A stretch of 64,000 bases of DNA from Tubiluchus corallicola (taxonomy: Eukaryota; Priapulida; Priapulimorpha; Priapulimorphida; Tubiluchidae), in assembly GCA_030141605.1 (NCBI GenBank), contig JAQGDQ010002387.1:124001-188000 (forward strand), given 5' to 3'. The stretch's first letter is position 1, and every line of letters begins with the position of its first letter. Position numbers and translations under genes: made by a program. Under the pieces are notes generated by a model. That model did not search any database and was not told the origin of the DNA. It saw only the letters and a program-made list of their open reading frames with translations. This document shows positions 1-12,439 of this stretch, one piece after another.

Positions 1-3000
1 GAGGGTAATGATAGATGTTTAGTAAAATAACACAATTCACAGTTCTTTCTAACAGAGTTCCTCCTCAAAAGAGTACAAGATGGTATTGCTAAATGCTGTA
101 GTGAATGCATGAATGCCAAACGAAACACTTTGTTTTGCAAAAACTGAACTTTGCGAATATTTTAAAGCAGAAATTAGCGGAAATTAAAAAAATGAAATTA
201 TAAGTTTACTTTTATATTCTTTGAAGCCCTTGAACTTGCAAATTTTATTCCTGGGAAGTGTTACTAAAGATGATAATGACTACGTGACAGTGACAGTGTG
301 ACACTTTTAGATTCTATTTTAAGTTTGTCATTATGTGCAGTTTGAAGAAAATTGAGAAATTTCTTACTTGGTAAACAGTCTTCAGGTGATACGTATCAGC
401 CATAATGATCACCTTCTGATGAGTATTCAAAATATATGTCAGAATGAGAACTACCTACTGTCAGGTTAAAATATTCAAATTTTTCACATCAGTTAAAATT
501 AACCTTCACTGGTTAACTTGTGGGTGGGGTATTAGAAACAAGAAAGCATCCTTAGATTCCTGATTCATAGAAAGTAAAGAAAGGTGATTTCTGAAGGAAG
601 ATTCTTTTAGAGGTTGGTACATTATAACAACATGTGTAGGGCAGACTTATGAGAGTGTCAAAAATATTATACACAGACTTTGAGGCCTTAGCCTTCAGCC
701 AGTCTAGCTTGTAGGTGAATTTACCCCTAGACGAAAACCTCAAACTGCTCGGTTAGCTGAAGAACTTAGGCCTCGTTTAAATGCAAGAAATAGTTTTATT
801 ATGTGTTACTGGATAAAGACTTGAAAGGGGTTATGACATGTGGCGACTTCAGTAATGAATGTTATATTAATTATAAAAAAACAGAATCTTGATGTATGAA
901 CAGAATTGAAAGATGTTTATGAAATTTTAGCAAGATCTAGAAAGTTTTATTAAATTGTAAGGGCTTTTTATAGTTATTAAGTAATTTGCAGCTAATAAAT
1001 TTGTGTCTAACAGTGGTAATTTTTGTTAGGAGTTGGACATACCAATCAGTAAAGCCAGTTTCTTGAAAAGTAATAGACATACTAACATAGCCACTCGCTT
1101 CTAAAACTATATATTATGTGTAAAGCTTCAATAGATATTATCACACCACTTTCAATTTCGGCTCTCTAAATGTACTTGGAGATAAAATTTTTTATCTCTA
1201 CCACGCGCTACCAAAATCTCAGCTTTTGCCAAAAAAAAAAACAAACACTGCTGTGCCAAGTAGATACTGTAACTGTGGCTGAAAAGTTTTTGATTAAATT
1301 TCTGATTAAAAAATAGGCACCCAGCTTGTGAAGCAATACGTATGCGTATATATATATATATTGTAACAAATTTTGTGTATATATACTGCTGTTGCTATTG
1401 CCGCTGCTGCCACCACTACTATTAGCATGACAACGTATGTATTACACATACAGTATGTATGCAATATATCTTTGAGTTGTGAAGATTTCACAAATTTATT
1501 TGTTTTCATTTGAAATTAACCAAAGTTCTCAAGAGGTCTTTATTAATTTTATCATTAAGTTTTTTGGAGAAAACCTGGGATGAAAACATGACAAAAACGA
1601 TGAATTTAAATAAATTGAAAAAATGACTAATACCTTTCTGCTGGTTGATTGGCATTGTATTACTTGCTTCTTATTTTGATCATTCTACTTGGTTTGTTGG
1701 TAATCATTTGAGGTCTGTCATATTCTAATAATAATTCTACCATCATACTGTTTAGGATGCTTTCTTGTGTACTTGATGAAACTGATAAGAATTTCCACAG
1801 GTGTTTAACTAGATGATTGATTTACACATAACAACAGCTTTGAGCCAAATTACAAAATTACCTTGTGAATAGTGGGTTTGGAAACATCTCCATGTCTATT
1901 AGGTTTTGCTATTTATGTCAGTTGTAGAATAGCTCTGCGTATCACTGGCTAGCCAAAAGGACTGTTGCTTCCTGGGTCGAAATGAAGTATTGCTTGTGAG
2001 TACCATTTATGTTAGTAAGAATTTGTTGTCTGAAACAGCATCCACAGCAGTCGCAGATCTATTCAATAACCTGCCTCGACATTGCACAATTTGATTGATA
2101 AGCACTTAGCAAGTATGAAGTACACACTTTTTGATTGTATTTTTTCTTTTTTGTCTTAAAATTGAATGTATTTTAAGTGAGTTCAAACTGGTAATGGTCT
2201 AATATACTGTTTGCTCTATAAAAACACATCTATAGCCACAATGTTTACTCATATTGTGTATGAAAAAACTATATGTGCAAACCCAAAATTATTCACCGAG
2301 CTTTCAGTTTTCATTATTCTGCTTAGTGATAGTGAAATTCTAGTGGATTCTCTATATTCCTTTTAGACTTTCAATTCCCTTATGAGGGATATTAAATGAG
2401 GGTGTTAAACCGTAAGATTTGTTTCATAATTTATTGCATGATTAAACAAAGCTTGATTGTTGTTTTTCTTCATTATTAGCAATAGATAATACAAAACTCG
2501 GTTAAGAGTTAATCTGGATTTAGTGCTCAATCGCTCGTAATAAATGTTATATTTATTGTCAGATGTGATCAAAAGTTGGTAATATAATTTTCAACTGTAG
2601 CTCAGGTTGCTAAGCCTTTCTTACATTTCCTAGTTGTGTAGCTATATAACCTAGTTTCGTTGTTGTCCGGTCATTGATTTTTTATATACAAGCATCAATA
2701 AAACTAACCTAGTCTGATCACTATCGATGTATCAATTATGGCCGTTCATAAATGCTGTAAAGGGCAATATCCTTTGTGCACGGGAGACATGATTGGGGGG
2801 TAATTACGCTCGTAGAAACAGCTGACATGGTGTTAGTGATCCCATAATTACCCGTTTGCATTCTTCACTGGGTAAAACATTGATAAGTTTAGGTGAACCT
2901 TGTTATTTTCGCCTTCCAATCTTAAGCTTGGACAAGCGGCGACATTTTGCAAAAAGTCTAAATTTGTTGTGTTAGAAGGCCATCAAAAACAAGAAATTTT

Positions 3001-3780
3001 GATGATCATATCTATATCTGCGCGTGAGATAGATTTCAGAATTTTGTTGTTTACTTACAAAGATTTCAAGTCCTCCTACAGTTACTTGTACAGTAGTTTG
3101 CGCTATATTGTGTTCATGTTACCGTTAATTTTGATTAACATTGGTTAAGTACTAAGTACAGATTTACCAAAACGCAGATGAGTGTCTCGGGGAGAGAGAA
3201 AAGATAGGTAATGAGCATGATAAAGGTGGGAGGGAGAGAGTGGGGACGGGTGATTTTGTAAAAATGTGCAGTTATTTCGTCGTAGTAGTTCAATGTCTAA
3301 TTGTTTTAATTAATTAAGGATCTTTCGTGTTTTTCTTCAGACGTTTTTCACATAAAATACAGTCCTTTATTAATCCTAGTACTAACCTTGTTGTTTCGGG
3401 CAGTTTATGTAAAAAATGGACATCTAGCTGGAGGCTTTGTTAATTATTTTCTCTTTTGTCTTGTTTATTCTGACAGTTAGTTTATAATTATTAGTCGCTT
3501 TTAACTGCTCTGTAATTAGTAATGTTGGGGATTGTATTTTAACTCAATATTGTTTACAAGTGGAGCTGTGTGTCCAATGCAAAACTGATGCGACTCATGT
3601 GGTACCTATCTGAGAGTACCACGACTTGCTGGAATTGGAGGTACTTTTGTTGGTTGGGTTGTTGAAACGTGCATTTCATTGCTTTTTTGGTCTAAGTTTC
3701 ACGTTTTGCATACATCTGCTAAACTTGTAAGTACCAAAAGTGTGATAGACTTTTTAATAGAGTAATGTTGGTGACTTTTA
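1..3780. other. Non-coding region, no recognised gene
   Basis: AT-rich sequence without an ORF that looks protein-like. It contains a short TA run near 1345-1365 and an impure GCT/GCC/ACT trinucleotide stretch around 1387-1425. I see no exon, RNA gene or clear transposon here. Confidence 0.6.
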
Positions 3781-3791
3781 ATGGTGTATCG

Positions 3792-3804
3792 AGGTCAAAG
3801 GTCA
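3792..3804 (+). promoter_or_regulatory. Perfect DR1 nuclear-receptor half-site pair
   Basis: AGGTCA-A-AGGTCA is a direct repeat with one-base spacing, the consensus bound by RXR- and HNF4-type receptors. It sits in repeat family A, so it may be only a sequence feature of the repeat. Function is not shown. Confidence 0.3.
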
Positions 3805-4354
3805 TTTGTGAATTTAAAACTGTGGGGTATTAGGCCACCAAAAGTTGAGTAGCTTTAGTGCTACAGAGAAGACAGATTATACTGTATACTTTATGATCTT
3901 GAATAGCTTGTTTGAGTTAAGTCAGTTAAATGCCGAATGAACACAAATCAGACTTTTTCATCCACAGGATCAGCCAAAGCCACAGTACTAGGGTTAGGTC
4001 CGCTGTGTGGTGTGATTCAAGACCATCTTGCTTTTGTGCGATATCTATCTATGAAAATACCTCGGCATTACCTTTCATTTGATGTATTACAAGCTACTAT
4101 TCAACAGAATGTGTGAGCATTTTGTCTGTTTGGCTCCTCAATTTCACTCCTAGCGATGTTCTGTGTCAACCAATCTGGTCGCAGCTCATATTATTGAATC
4201 CATGGCATGATTGTCATTGAGGCCTTTCATTTGATACATTACGACCTACTGTTTTCCCGCACTCAGCCGTTCACTAGATTTCAACCTCCTAGCCACATAA
4301 CCAAAAATTGTAAGAGGAGACCCAGCCTAAAGAGATTATAGGAAACCCACTGCG

Positions 4355-4367
4355 TGACCTTTGACCC
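4355..4367 (-). promoter_or_regulatory. DR1-like motif in repeat family A
   Basis: TGACCTTTGACCC is the complement of GGGTCAAAGGTCA, a DR1 with one mismatch. The same string with matching flanks (a CCCAC block upstream) occurs at 11679-11691, which shows that it is part of the repeat consensus. Confidence 0.25.
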
Positions 4368-5040
4368 AGGTGACTGGTCATATACAGACATAAATCCCCC
4401 TGTCTGGCGATTGCGCTCTGAGAGCTTCGTGAGCCTTGCCCTCTATGTTTGCGAGTTATTAAAAGAAACACAAAGGCCGAAGAGTAAATAAGCAAAAAAC
4501 GTGGTAGGCCGAAGAGTAGATAAGCAAAAAAACGGGGTAAGTCAACAAATTAAAGTACTTTAAGTAATGCATGATATCACAAGCTGAAGTGTTTCACCTG
4601 AGATTCCTGCAATATCCCTTTCATCATGCCGTCTAACTAATTGCAGCTTTAATTATTAACATTGCAATGGGAAACTCATTAATTAGTAATCAAGGTTTGT
4701 TAACTGAACAACGCCTAATTGATGTGCAATTGCTAAACAATTGTTGTGTTGCTCACACCTACGAGGGTTATTAATTACGTGACAGGCTTTAGGTTGAGAG
4801 AGAGGCTATGTATCTAGCCCTGAGAAACCATAATAGATTATTAGCTCAACGTTCGGCGCGAGGTAGGCTTTTATAGTGGTTATCTTTGATTAATATTTCT
4901 GGCTTAGTACTAGCGGTTTACTGTGTTTTCACTTCGCGTTGATTTATTTTCAGTGAATAAAATTCCAGACCATCCAGCTGATTAGTTATTGCCGGTTTTA
5001 ATAATGTTTAAACCTTCTAATGACTACCACATAAATTAAA

Positions 5041-5600
5041 ACTTAAAGGAAAGCCAGAACTCATCTTAAACTATAGCTCAAAACAATCTACCCTATAATA
5101 ATAATATTGAAAGGAAACATACTATTTCTTTCAATACTGATTTACGCAAAAGAATTATTACTACAGAAACGTAATTTCGCATTCGCGCTGTTAGTTCTTC
5201 GTTGTTACTGCTGTTACATGCATTTCGCAATTCGCTAATTACATCGGAAGAGCGCCTCTCAGTTCAAATGTGTTCAATTTTGACGTAGTGCAGACGTCCG
5301 AGAGCTACTGGCAAACTAGAAATTTGAATTTAAAACTTAAAATTTGCTGAGTTTTTGTGTATCACGCTGAATGTTGTACAGTAACACTGTACTTCAATTT
5401 TCGCTTTCGCAAACAGGTGCACCACGCTCGTGAAATGTTTTTGTGCTGTTGAAAATTATGTTCAGTTGTGATGTCATCACTAGTTAGGCTCGCTTGTCGT
5501 TAATTAGGTTATAGTCTATTATTTAAGTACCAGAAATACTTTGGTAGTGCTATAGGTCTTAAAATGTGTACTTTTACCGTACCTCAAAATGGGGTAGGAT
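5041..5600. repeat. Dispersed repeat family B, copy 1
   Basis: This stretch aligns by eye over about 550 bp with 27241-27830. Shared blocks in the same order include an ATAGCT-AAAACAAT block, GAATTATTAC-ACAGAAA, CCTCTCAGTTCA, GTTGTACAGTA-CACTG, and TTGTGATGTCATCACTAGTT. No coding frame is conserved. It is probably a non-autonomous transposon or part of a longer element. Confidence 0.6.
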
Positions 5601-5709
5601 ATATAAATTCACACAGTTTTTCTTTAAATGTAAACTTTTGTGGACCATTTGTGGTATTGGACTCTGGTTTTTTTATTTATCTATGCGTTTTCAAATCATG
5701 CAGTAATTT

Positions 5710-6005
5710 TTCTCAAATCGAGTTGTACCGATTTTGAACTCATTGCCTGCATATGTTGATCGTAACTGCACAAAATATTAAGTTATTTAAAAGCCGCTTA
5801 TATAAATTTAAATAAATAAAGTTACCTTACATAAATTCCTTGTCCTCAATAGACACATGCTAGCAGTTAATCTCTTTGTGTCTTTACCACACTCTTGTAA
5901 ATATTTTATTTGTATGTTTTTCCAACGTGTTTTATATATATTGTTTTTATTATAGACTGTATTTTACTATTGGGTGTGAATAAAATAAAATAAATAAATA
6001 AGATA
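5710..6005 (+). mobile_element. LINE 3' end remnant
   Basis: Around 5737-5830 the translation reads NSLPAYVDRN and then, one frame over, LSYLKAAYINLNK followed by a stop. This resembles the WNSLP...FKxxL ending of CR1/Jockey-type non-LTR retrotransposon ORF2 proteins. It is followed by an AT-rich 3' region ending in AATAAAATAAAATAAATAAATAAG, a typical LINE tail. The copy is truncated and frameshifted. Confidence 0.4.
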
Positions 6006-6009
6006 CCAA

Positions 6010-8430
6010 ACGCAGAGGTCGGTTAGCTGTCTGTAGGTTCTGAGCTACGTCTCTTTATTTTGATACTTTCTAAATCTGTGTATTCAATATGCTTGCGGCT
6101 ACAACGTTTTGCTACAAGTATGCATTCACCCGCTTTATGTTCTGCCGTTTCTACTCGTCCTTGTACGGAAACGGTTGTTCACATTGAAATAGAATCACCA
6201 AAGTTGTATATGAAATTAAGCTTCTCTTGTACATTAAAAACTGAAATTTTTCTACAGCACTATCTTCTTGTGACTTTGCATGATTTTCTGCGTTTTGGAT
6301 CGACCTCTTTTACGATGTCCTTTGCATTATTTGTAGGCGCGCTACGTCAGTAGAAGTTTGAGGAAAGTAGTTGAGAACCGTGATTATTTAGAATGTATAG
6401 TAACCACACATGTTACACTGACACACAGCCGTAGTTCATTGTATTGTTTTCTCAGTAGCAGTTGCTCAAATTTTCATGTTAAACCAGGAGTCTCACCTGC
6501 ATGGTTTTAGGAACGTAATGATCTTAAGTGTGTAAGATTTTCTTATTAATTGTAAATATTTACTTGAAATTTTATTTGTTTCTTCCTCTGAGTAGATGAG
6601 TGAATTGCAATAAATTTATTTAATTTATTGTGTGTAGATGTTTGGTTTATAGGTCCTAGATATTTTAGTGTTTTGCCGTAACCGTAATATAGGCCGCTTA
6701 GCGGTGAAGGCCTACACTAACAGGTGTGAATTGTCGTTATTATAAACAAAGGATTCGCCACTGTCAACGAGACGTAAATATTGTCTTGTTTACCACATTG
6801 CTCACGTATCTACAAAGTACAAATACTAGCGAAAGAGCGCTTGATTTGTTGTTTCTAATTTACCTGCGTCCTGCAGCAAAGACTGGCTCACAGGTTTGAG
6901 AATGTTTATTCAGATTATTTCCTTAGCTTATTGGCTGATATGTATTATCAAGCTCAAAATTGAATGGTATACATAATAAGCTTATAAATTTAATTGCAAT
7001 CGTCCATTTATAATAATTAATAGGTTGCTTGATGAGTGAAACTCAATGGTAAATGAAAAGCAACAGACCTGCGCTTTTTTACTGTACAATCACCGTCTTC
7101 TTTTAAGTGAGAATTTCGCCAGTTTCCGCTTGATTTCTTCAGTTTTGTTTTCATCTTTAAGCCATTCGGTTTACTTTTGAACAAAATAAAGGGGTTAACC
7201 CTGCGTTTGTTTGCTTTTCCCATGTTTACATTATTGTGCAGTGTTTACTTTTCGCTCATCTCATTACCGCTATCTCTGTAAAACTTTTTCAATTTTTCAT
7301 ATCGTCCGTACAGTCATTGTAACCATGTGAAGTGAATTAAACTTGAACGTGTACAATGAAACTGAAAATTTCTGAACATTTGAACCGTCCCTTGAGTTTA
7401 TTCTGTGCTGCTGTGAAGCATATTCTGTTGATGATGGCAGAAGGTGCCTAGAAACAACAAGATTTTTTTAAAAAAATTAAACATTGGCAATGGTTTATCC
7501 TGATACTTCATTAATCCGGCGTTACATTTTTAATCCCGCCTGATTGTTTCATATTATGTTCTGTTCGAATAATTGCTCTTTGGAGAACTTGTGTCATATG
7601 GGGACAGTCGACTTGCTGTGTCAGCGTAAAACCGAAAGTAACAAAATATTTTCCATGAACCAATCATTTCAAACAAAAACAAGTTTTATGACTTATCACC
7701 AAAACGCCAACACATTTGTTAACGTGCTCACTTGGATGATTCCTTGCTCAGTCTGATCCAGTGTTTGTTCCTCTTAATCTTAGCAATTTGTAAGCATCCA
7801 TTCTGCTAAAAATTCTAACTGAGGTTCGAACAAACTGAGGGGTAATCTCCGGTAATTTCAAGTCTGTAAGTTGTCGCAGCCGGTATATGTTGTTATAAAA
7901 ATTGAATGATATTAGAGACAGGTTAAGAGAAAAGAATTCACGAGCTCTTCTAATACTTTGGTTCTCCTCAAGCATCAAAGAATTTTCTTTAGTTTTGAGC
8001 AAAAACTAAAACCATGGCCAATTTTATCAATACTTTACATCGCATGCGTGAGCATTTTTGATAAGTTAGTGATTAGAAACCAGTGGCAGTTGTGCGCAGT
8101 TTTTGTATTCATTTACTCAAAGCATATCGGAGCGCTTGAAGCGCCATTATTAATGAATATTGATGCTGTAAGTTAACATGATTGTTTCGTATGAAAGGTC
8201 CAGGTGCTACTTGGAGTAAGCCAAGGTCATTTTTCTTACAATCTTGACAAGATCATAAGATGGGCACATTTACTTTGACGCCTAATAAAACTCATTCTAT
8301 ATTTGTCTGAGAAATTTTACTATCCTTTCATTCTTTTCGCTTTTCATTCCTGGTCTAGGCCTTGGATAAACTTATTGTGAAAATGCAGTTAAACTCTTGC
8401 TAAAAGATTAAAAAATTCTTTTGCAAAACG
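6010..8430. other. Non-coding region, no recognised gene
   Basis: Several short ORFs exist here, for example 6060-6353, but none has domain-like composition or splice sites that would make an exon. I see no RNA gene or clear repeat. Confidence 0.5.
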
Positions 8431-8440
8431 TCTCTTGTAT

Positions 8441-8600
8441 CTATTGCACATCAGAAACGATTCTGTTAAACTCAAACCATGTCGAATTGACGATGTTTAA
8501 TATTTTATTCTGTGGTATTTGTAAAGTTTTCGAATGCTCCTTTATGATGGCTGCTAGCTTGCATTTTGCTGAAAAGTGTTTTAATTTGACATAAATTTTC
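8441..8600 (-). pseudogene. Possible hAT-type transposase remnant
   Basis: The minus-strand reading contains LQIPQNKILNIVNSTWFEFNRIV. This resembles the hAT (BED zinc finger) transposase segment LPxxKLxxDVxTRWNSTxxML, with the usual TRW replaced by STW. The frame closes with a stop at 8441, so only about 45 codons resemble the family. The upstream part of the same ORF overlaps a tandem repeat and is not protein-like. The match is weak and could be chance. Confidence 0.25.
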
Positions 8601-8629
8601 ACGGACATGAGTCTTGTGTGTGAGTCTTT

Positions 8630-8925
8630 GAGCCAGTGAATAACTCGGTGAGTCAGTCGGCAAGTGAACATAAAACTGCAAGGGCTCACATTAACAGCAA
8701 ACACTAGGTCCTTATGGTCCAGCATCACCTTATCTGTGTGTCTCAAAAGTAATGTGTACAAGTGAGTAATTAGCACCGATTAACTCACTGAGCATTAATC
8801 TAAAAAGTGAGTAACTCAGTGAGTCAATCAGTTAGTGGACACAAAACTTCAAGAGGCTCACTACACTAATGTAAACGGGTGAGTGGCTCAGTGAGTCAGT
8901 TTCTTTGTGGCATCATAAAAGCCAT
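8630..8925. repeat. Degenerate tandem repeat rich in GTGAGTCA
   Basis: Three related blocks share the pattern GTGAGTAACTCAGTGAGTCA, about 15 variable bases, an ACATAAAACT/ACACAAAACT block, CAAGxGGCTCAC. They begin near 8634, 8803 and 8878, and unrelated sequence lies between the first two. The short words GTGAGT, CTCACT and GAGTCA also recur in both orientations nearby. Confidence 0.5.
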
Positions 8926-8929
8926 GAAA

Positions 8930-11330
8930 TTCATTCTAAATTGAATGTTCAGCAAGAGGTTCACAACACGTCTCCTTTATCGAGCGGTCGTTTCTTGTAA
9001 ATAATGGACTTTACATATACTGATTAACAATGAAGGTTTTTACAAGATTTAGTGTTGGCTTTACTAAGTAAGTTCTAGCAGGAGACTGGTTTATTGTTTC
9101 AAACCCTGTTCATTACCGTGTTGGCCAACATGCTGCTGTTGAAAAGATGAAAACGGTCAACCTTTCAACCGAATCAAGTTAGGGAATTCTCTTTGATGAT
9201 CTGCAATGCAACAGTTGACCTCGTGGTACAGTGAAATTATTACGAAGAGAAACATAAGGCAAAGCGTAAATATTTTAATATTCTTCATGTGATCTTTTTG
9301 ACTTTTCTCTCATTTTTCTGCACCTGTAATCACTCCACACCTGTCTATAGGTAACACTAGCTGAAAGACATCAACCAAGAACAAATTGAATTGCTTTATC
9401 AAATACTTGTTGAAAGTCAAGAGGTGTTTGATTCAAAGATTTTCTATAGACGTTAAAGAATGAGTTTTCCTTGAGACGGTATTACAGTTCATTCAAAGTA
9501 AAATCCACAGTTGAACATTACTAGGTGTTATTCAAAGTTTAATTGATCGATAACTCTAGATTCTAAAGATTCTTACAGCTTGTAAACGCCTATTGCTTAT
9601 AATCATATGTAAAACAAGGTGTGGCACAAAAACTAATCACACCCCTCCAATCATATCCACCCTTGTTTTGCGGGTGCACAGATGTGCCACCAGCTGTGGT
9701 CGATAATGAAGATGGACTGATAAATCTGGTGCTCAAAAATAGATGATTTGATGGATAAGAGAATGTCAAACTAGATTAAATTGGACACGCAACAAGTCAG
9801 AGTTTTTAGATTTGTGCACTTGCAGTATATAAAAACTGAGCAACTGGTGTTTCTTTCAACAAGTTATGTTTTGCTATATTACAGAATTATGTTTATTTTA
9901 TTCTTAGCGTTTATTGATCTGATATGTTTATTTTGCAGATGCTAAAACTGTGCACAGCATTACTAAGTTTTAACTGCTAGGTGGATTTATTTGTTATTTT
10001 CTTTCCGTAATTGCAAAATATTTTTCGAATTTTTGATGTTATTTTATTCTGCAGTATAAAAATAAGATAAACTGCTATTTCTTTGATGTTTTCTACCAGT
10101 CTGGCTTGTCGGAATTAAGAAAAAGTTATGTAATATGGCAAAATAAGACGTGATTTATTTCGTAATATTCCAGTTTTTCTAAAAAAAAAGTTAATTATAA
10201 CAATGTGGTTGAATTATCCGAGCAATTTTTATAGAATTCAGCATTAGCATACACGTTTTACATCTTTTTATGGCAGAAAGCTGGTGTATGTTACCTGATT
10301 TTAACATTCTCTTATGTAATATCTATGCGCATCTATGAAATACGTTGTTATTTTTGTACGTTTAATGGAAACTTTGGCATTATACGTAAATACCAGTTAT
10401 AAAATAAAGTTTACGTGTTTCCAGGGCGAGCACGATCTTTGTTTTGAACATGTTTTTCCAAAGTTTGTTTCGGGTCGTCCAATGACTACATTTACAAGAT
10501 TTAGAACACGAATTTTTTAATGAGTTATTCTTTGTCCCTTTGTATCAACGTGGCTACAAAGCTGCATATGTTCTTTGGTTTCCACATGTCATTAGAATAA
10601 TGTGCTCTTCGCCCTTGCCACGTATTGGGCTGAATTTCGTCAATTGCTGTCAACATTTTTATCTTCGCCATCTGACTTTTTTCTCCTAACTTTAGAGTTG
10701 TAGAGTTATTTTCACATCTGATTGAAACTGTATAGTAAGAGTTGCTGTGATTCGTCTAAACGTTTTTATAAACGACTGCACAGTCAAAGCATCACATCAT
10801 TTTTGTATACAGTTATTTTTTTGCTAACTTTTCATCTTATCATGCGTGCTACTGCATGTCTACTCGTGTGCATTACCTGTGAAAGCTTTTCATTTTACTC
10901 CTTGATAATGTACAGATAGCCATGCACCTGGTTACACACCTGTCCCACAGGATTTTGAATGGCAGACCACCTCTGTCTGGTTTGACTATAAGAATAATGT
11001 GCCACTCTGACACTATTGCAAGCTTTTGAGTATTTAGGTTCAAGACTTTCTTATGCTGATATTCAGAATGTTTTTTACACAGTATTAAATTGAGGTTATT
11101 CTAAATCGTATGTGTTTTACATTGTTAGATTATTAAATCTATATATTTATAATCATAAAATTTAGATTTCAAACTAGTTGACAATGTTTCTGATGTGGTC
11201 AGAAACTGAAGATTTTGCAAACAATACAGTCAGTAGTTACAGAATTGGGCATTGAAAAGACACCAGCCTCTTCTTTTAAAGTTCTAACATTATTTTATTG
11301 AATTCAGTTTGCTTGAATGCATAGGAACTG
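8930..11330. other. Non-coding region, no recognised gene
   Basis: The stretch is AT-rich. Short ORFs at 10335 and 10722 lack any recognisable domain. A short imperfect inverted repeat (GGTGTGGCAC ... GTGCCACC) lies near 9619-9692. Nothing else can be supported. Confidence 0.5.
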
Positions 11331-11339
11331 CACTTCATA

Positions 11340-12060
11340 ATGAAATGGCAACTTGTAACATTTTAACCTGTGACCCAGGAGTCAGAGGTCCACCAATTTT
11401 GGCATAACTGATACCATTCAGTTTATCTCTTTGAGACATTTCATTTGATATACTACATCATACTATTCCTAGACACCCAATGTATTCCTGTTCCTGACCC
11501 CCATTTTTCAGTTTTTGCCTCCTAGCGGAAAATTTCCCATCCCTCTAAGTGCCCCATATTCTGCCATACCCAGGAACTTGGCAACACCTAACCATATACC
11601 AGATATTATGGCCCCAGCTCAAAAACTGTCGGAGAAGATAGATCCTAAAGAAAAATAAATGAAGACCCACCCGCTCCATGACCTTTGACCCAGCAACTCC
11701 GGTCACATGTATACATAGTTCCCTTTGCCCAGAGAGTGTACCCTGTGAATTTGGTGTTCCTGCCCCTAAGCATGTAAAAGGACACCAAATGGCAGCCCCA
11801 AATTTTGCATTGTGGCCCTTCCCTCGGGCGTTTATAGCTTGTCAGCTTTTTGAAACCCCAGTTCCATATCTACCCCACAGTACCCAAATACTTGTGAAAA
11901 AGAATTGCAAAAAACCGAAAGCCCTAAGAGGAATTATGTCTTAAAGGAAAAACTGACCGATGCCTACTGCCCTTTCCCCTTGACCAAAGGTCAGTGGTTC
12001 CCTGCCCAGAGCTACCAAACCTGTGAGTTTGGTGACCCTATCTAACAAAGGTTTAAGAGT
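11340..12060. repeat. Dispersed repeat family A, copy 2, with DR1 motif
   Basis: Homologous by block order to 4040-4440: TTTCATTTGATATACTACATCATACT at 11446 onward, GCCTCCTAGCG near 11517, and AGACCCACCCGCTCCATGACCTTTGACCC ending at 11691. A DR1-like site is at 11679-11691, and an outward-facing pair TGACCAAAGGTCA lies at 11981-11993. The 88-codon ORF inside (11678-11944) shows no family similarity and is treated as chance. Confidence 0.5.
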
Positions 12061-12349
12061 TGTTAAGCATTTAAGTTGCAGAGAATAAATAAGAATAAAT
12101 AACTCAATGAAAATCAGTAAGATTTTGCTATAGCTAAATCTTAATAATTATCAGGAACCAATAAAAGCTCAAAATTGATTACAAAAAATAATTAGTTATT
12201 TTTTAAATTATTTATTATTATTTATATAATTTAAAAATAACTAGTCCAGCAAAACTAATACTTACGAAAGTTGGATTGACTGGTGAGCTATTAACAAGTT
12301 TAAGGCGCACCTTGATCACAAGTTAATCATCTTGATCACAAGTTGATCA

Positions 12350-12435
12350 CCTTAATCACAAGTCTAGATGTTCTAATGGTCACTGCATTCGACTTATAAT
12401 CTGAAGGTCCCTGTTTCAATCCTGACTATTTTGCA
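12350..12435 (+). repeat. tRNA-like sequence, possible SINE head
   Basis: The order of a D-arm-like AATGGTCACTGCA, an anticodon-arm-like TTCGACTTATAATCTGAA (loop would read UAU) and a T-arm-like GTTTCAATCCTGAC matches a degenerate tRNA. The stems are mismatched and no CCA-adjacent acceptor pairing is clear. A tRNA-derived SINE head or tRNA pseudogene is more likely than a working tRNA-Ile. Confidence 0.3.
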
Positions 12436-12439
12436 TTAC

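Larger units (their letters stand above)
3780..4440. repeat. Dispersed repeat family A, copy 1, with DR1 motifs
   Basis: This stretch shares ordered blocks with 11400-12000. Common blocks are a TTTCATTTGAT-TATTAC block, a CTCCTAGC block, a GACCCAC block and TGACCTTTGACCC. The TTTCATTTGAT block occurs twice inside this copy (about 4071 and 4223), so the element is internally repetitive. A perfect AGGTCAAAGGTCA lies at 3792-3804 and its near complement at 4355-4367. No ORF is evident. It is probably a decayed non-coding transposon. Confidence 0.5.

Noticed and set aside
6060-6353. 97-codon plus ORF
   Set aside because: No splice signals, family motifs or repeats. It looks like chance.
8441-8776. 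111-codon minus ORF as a gene
   Set aside because: Most of it overlaps the GTGAGTCA tandem repeat. Only the last 45 codons recall a hAT transposase, so no intact gene is claimed.
11678-11944. 88-codon ORF in repeat family A
   Set aside because: The frame is not kept in the other copy of the repeat.
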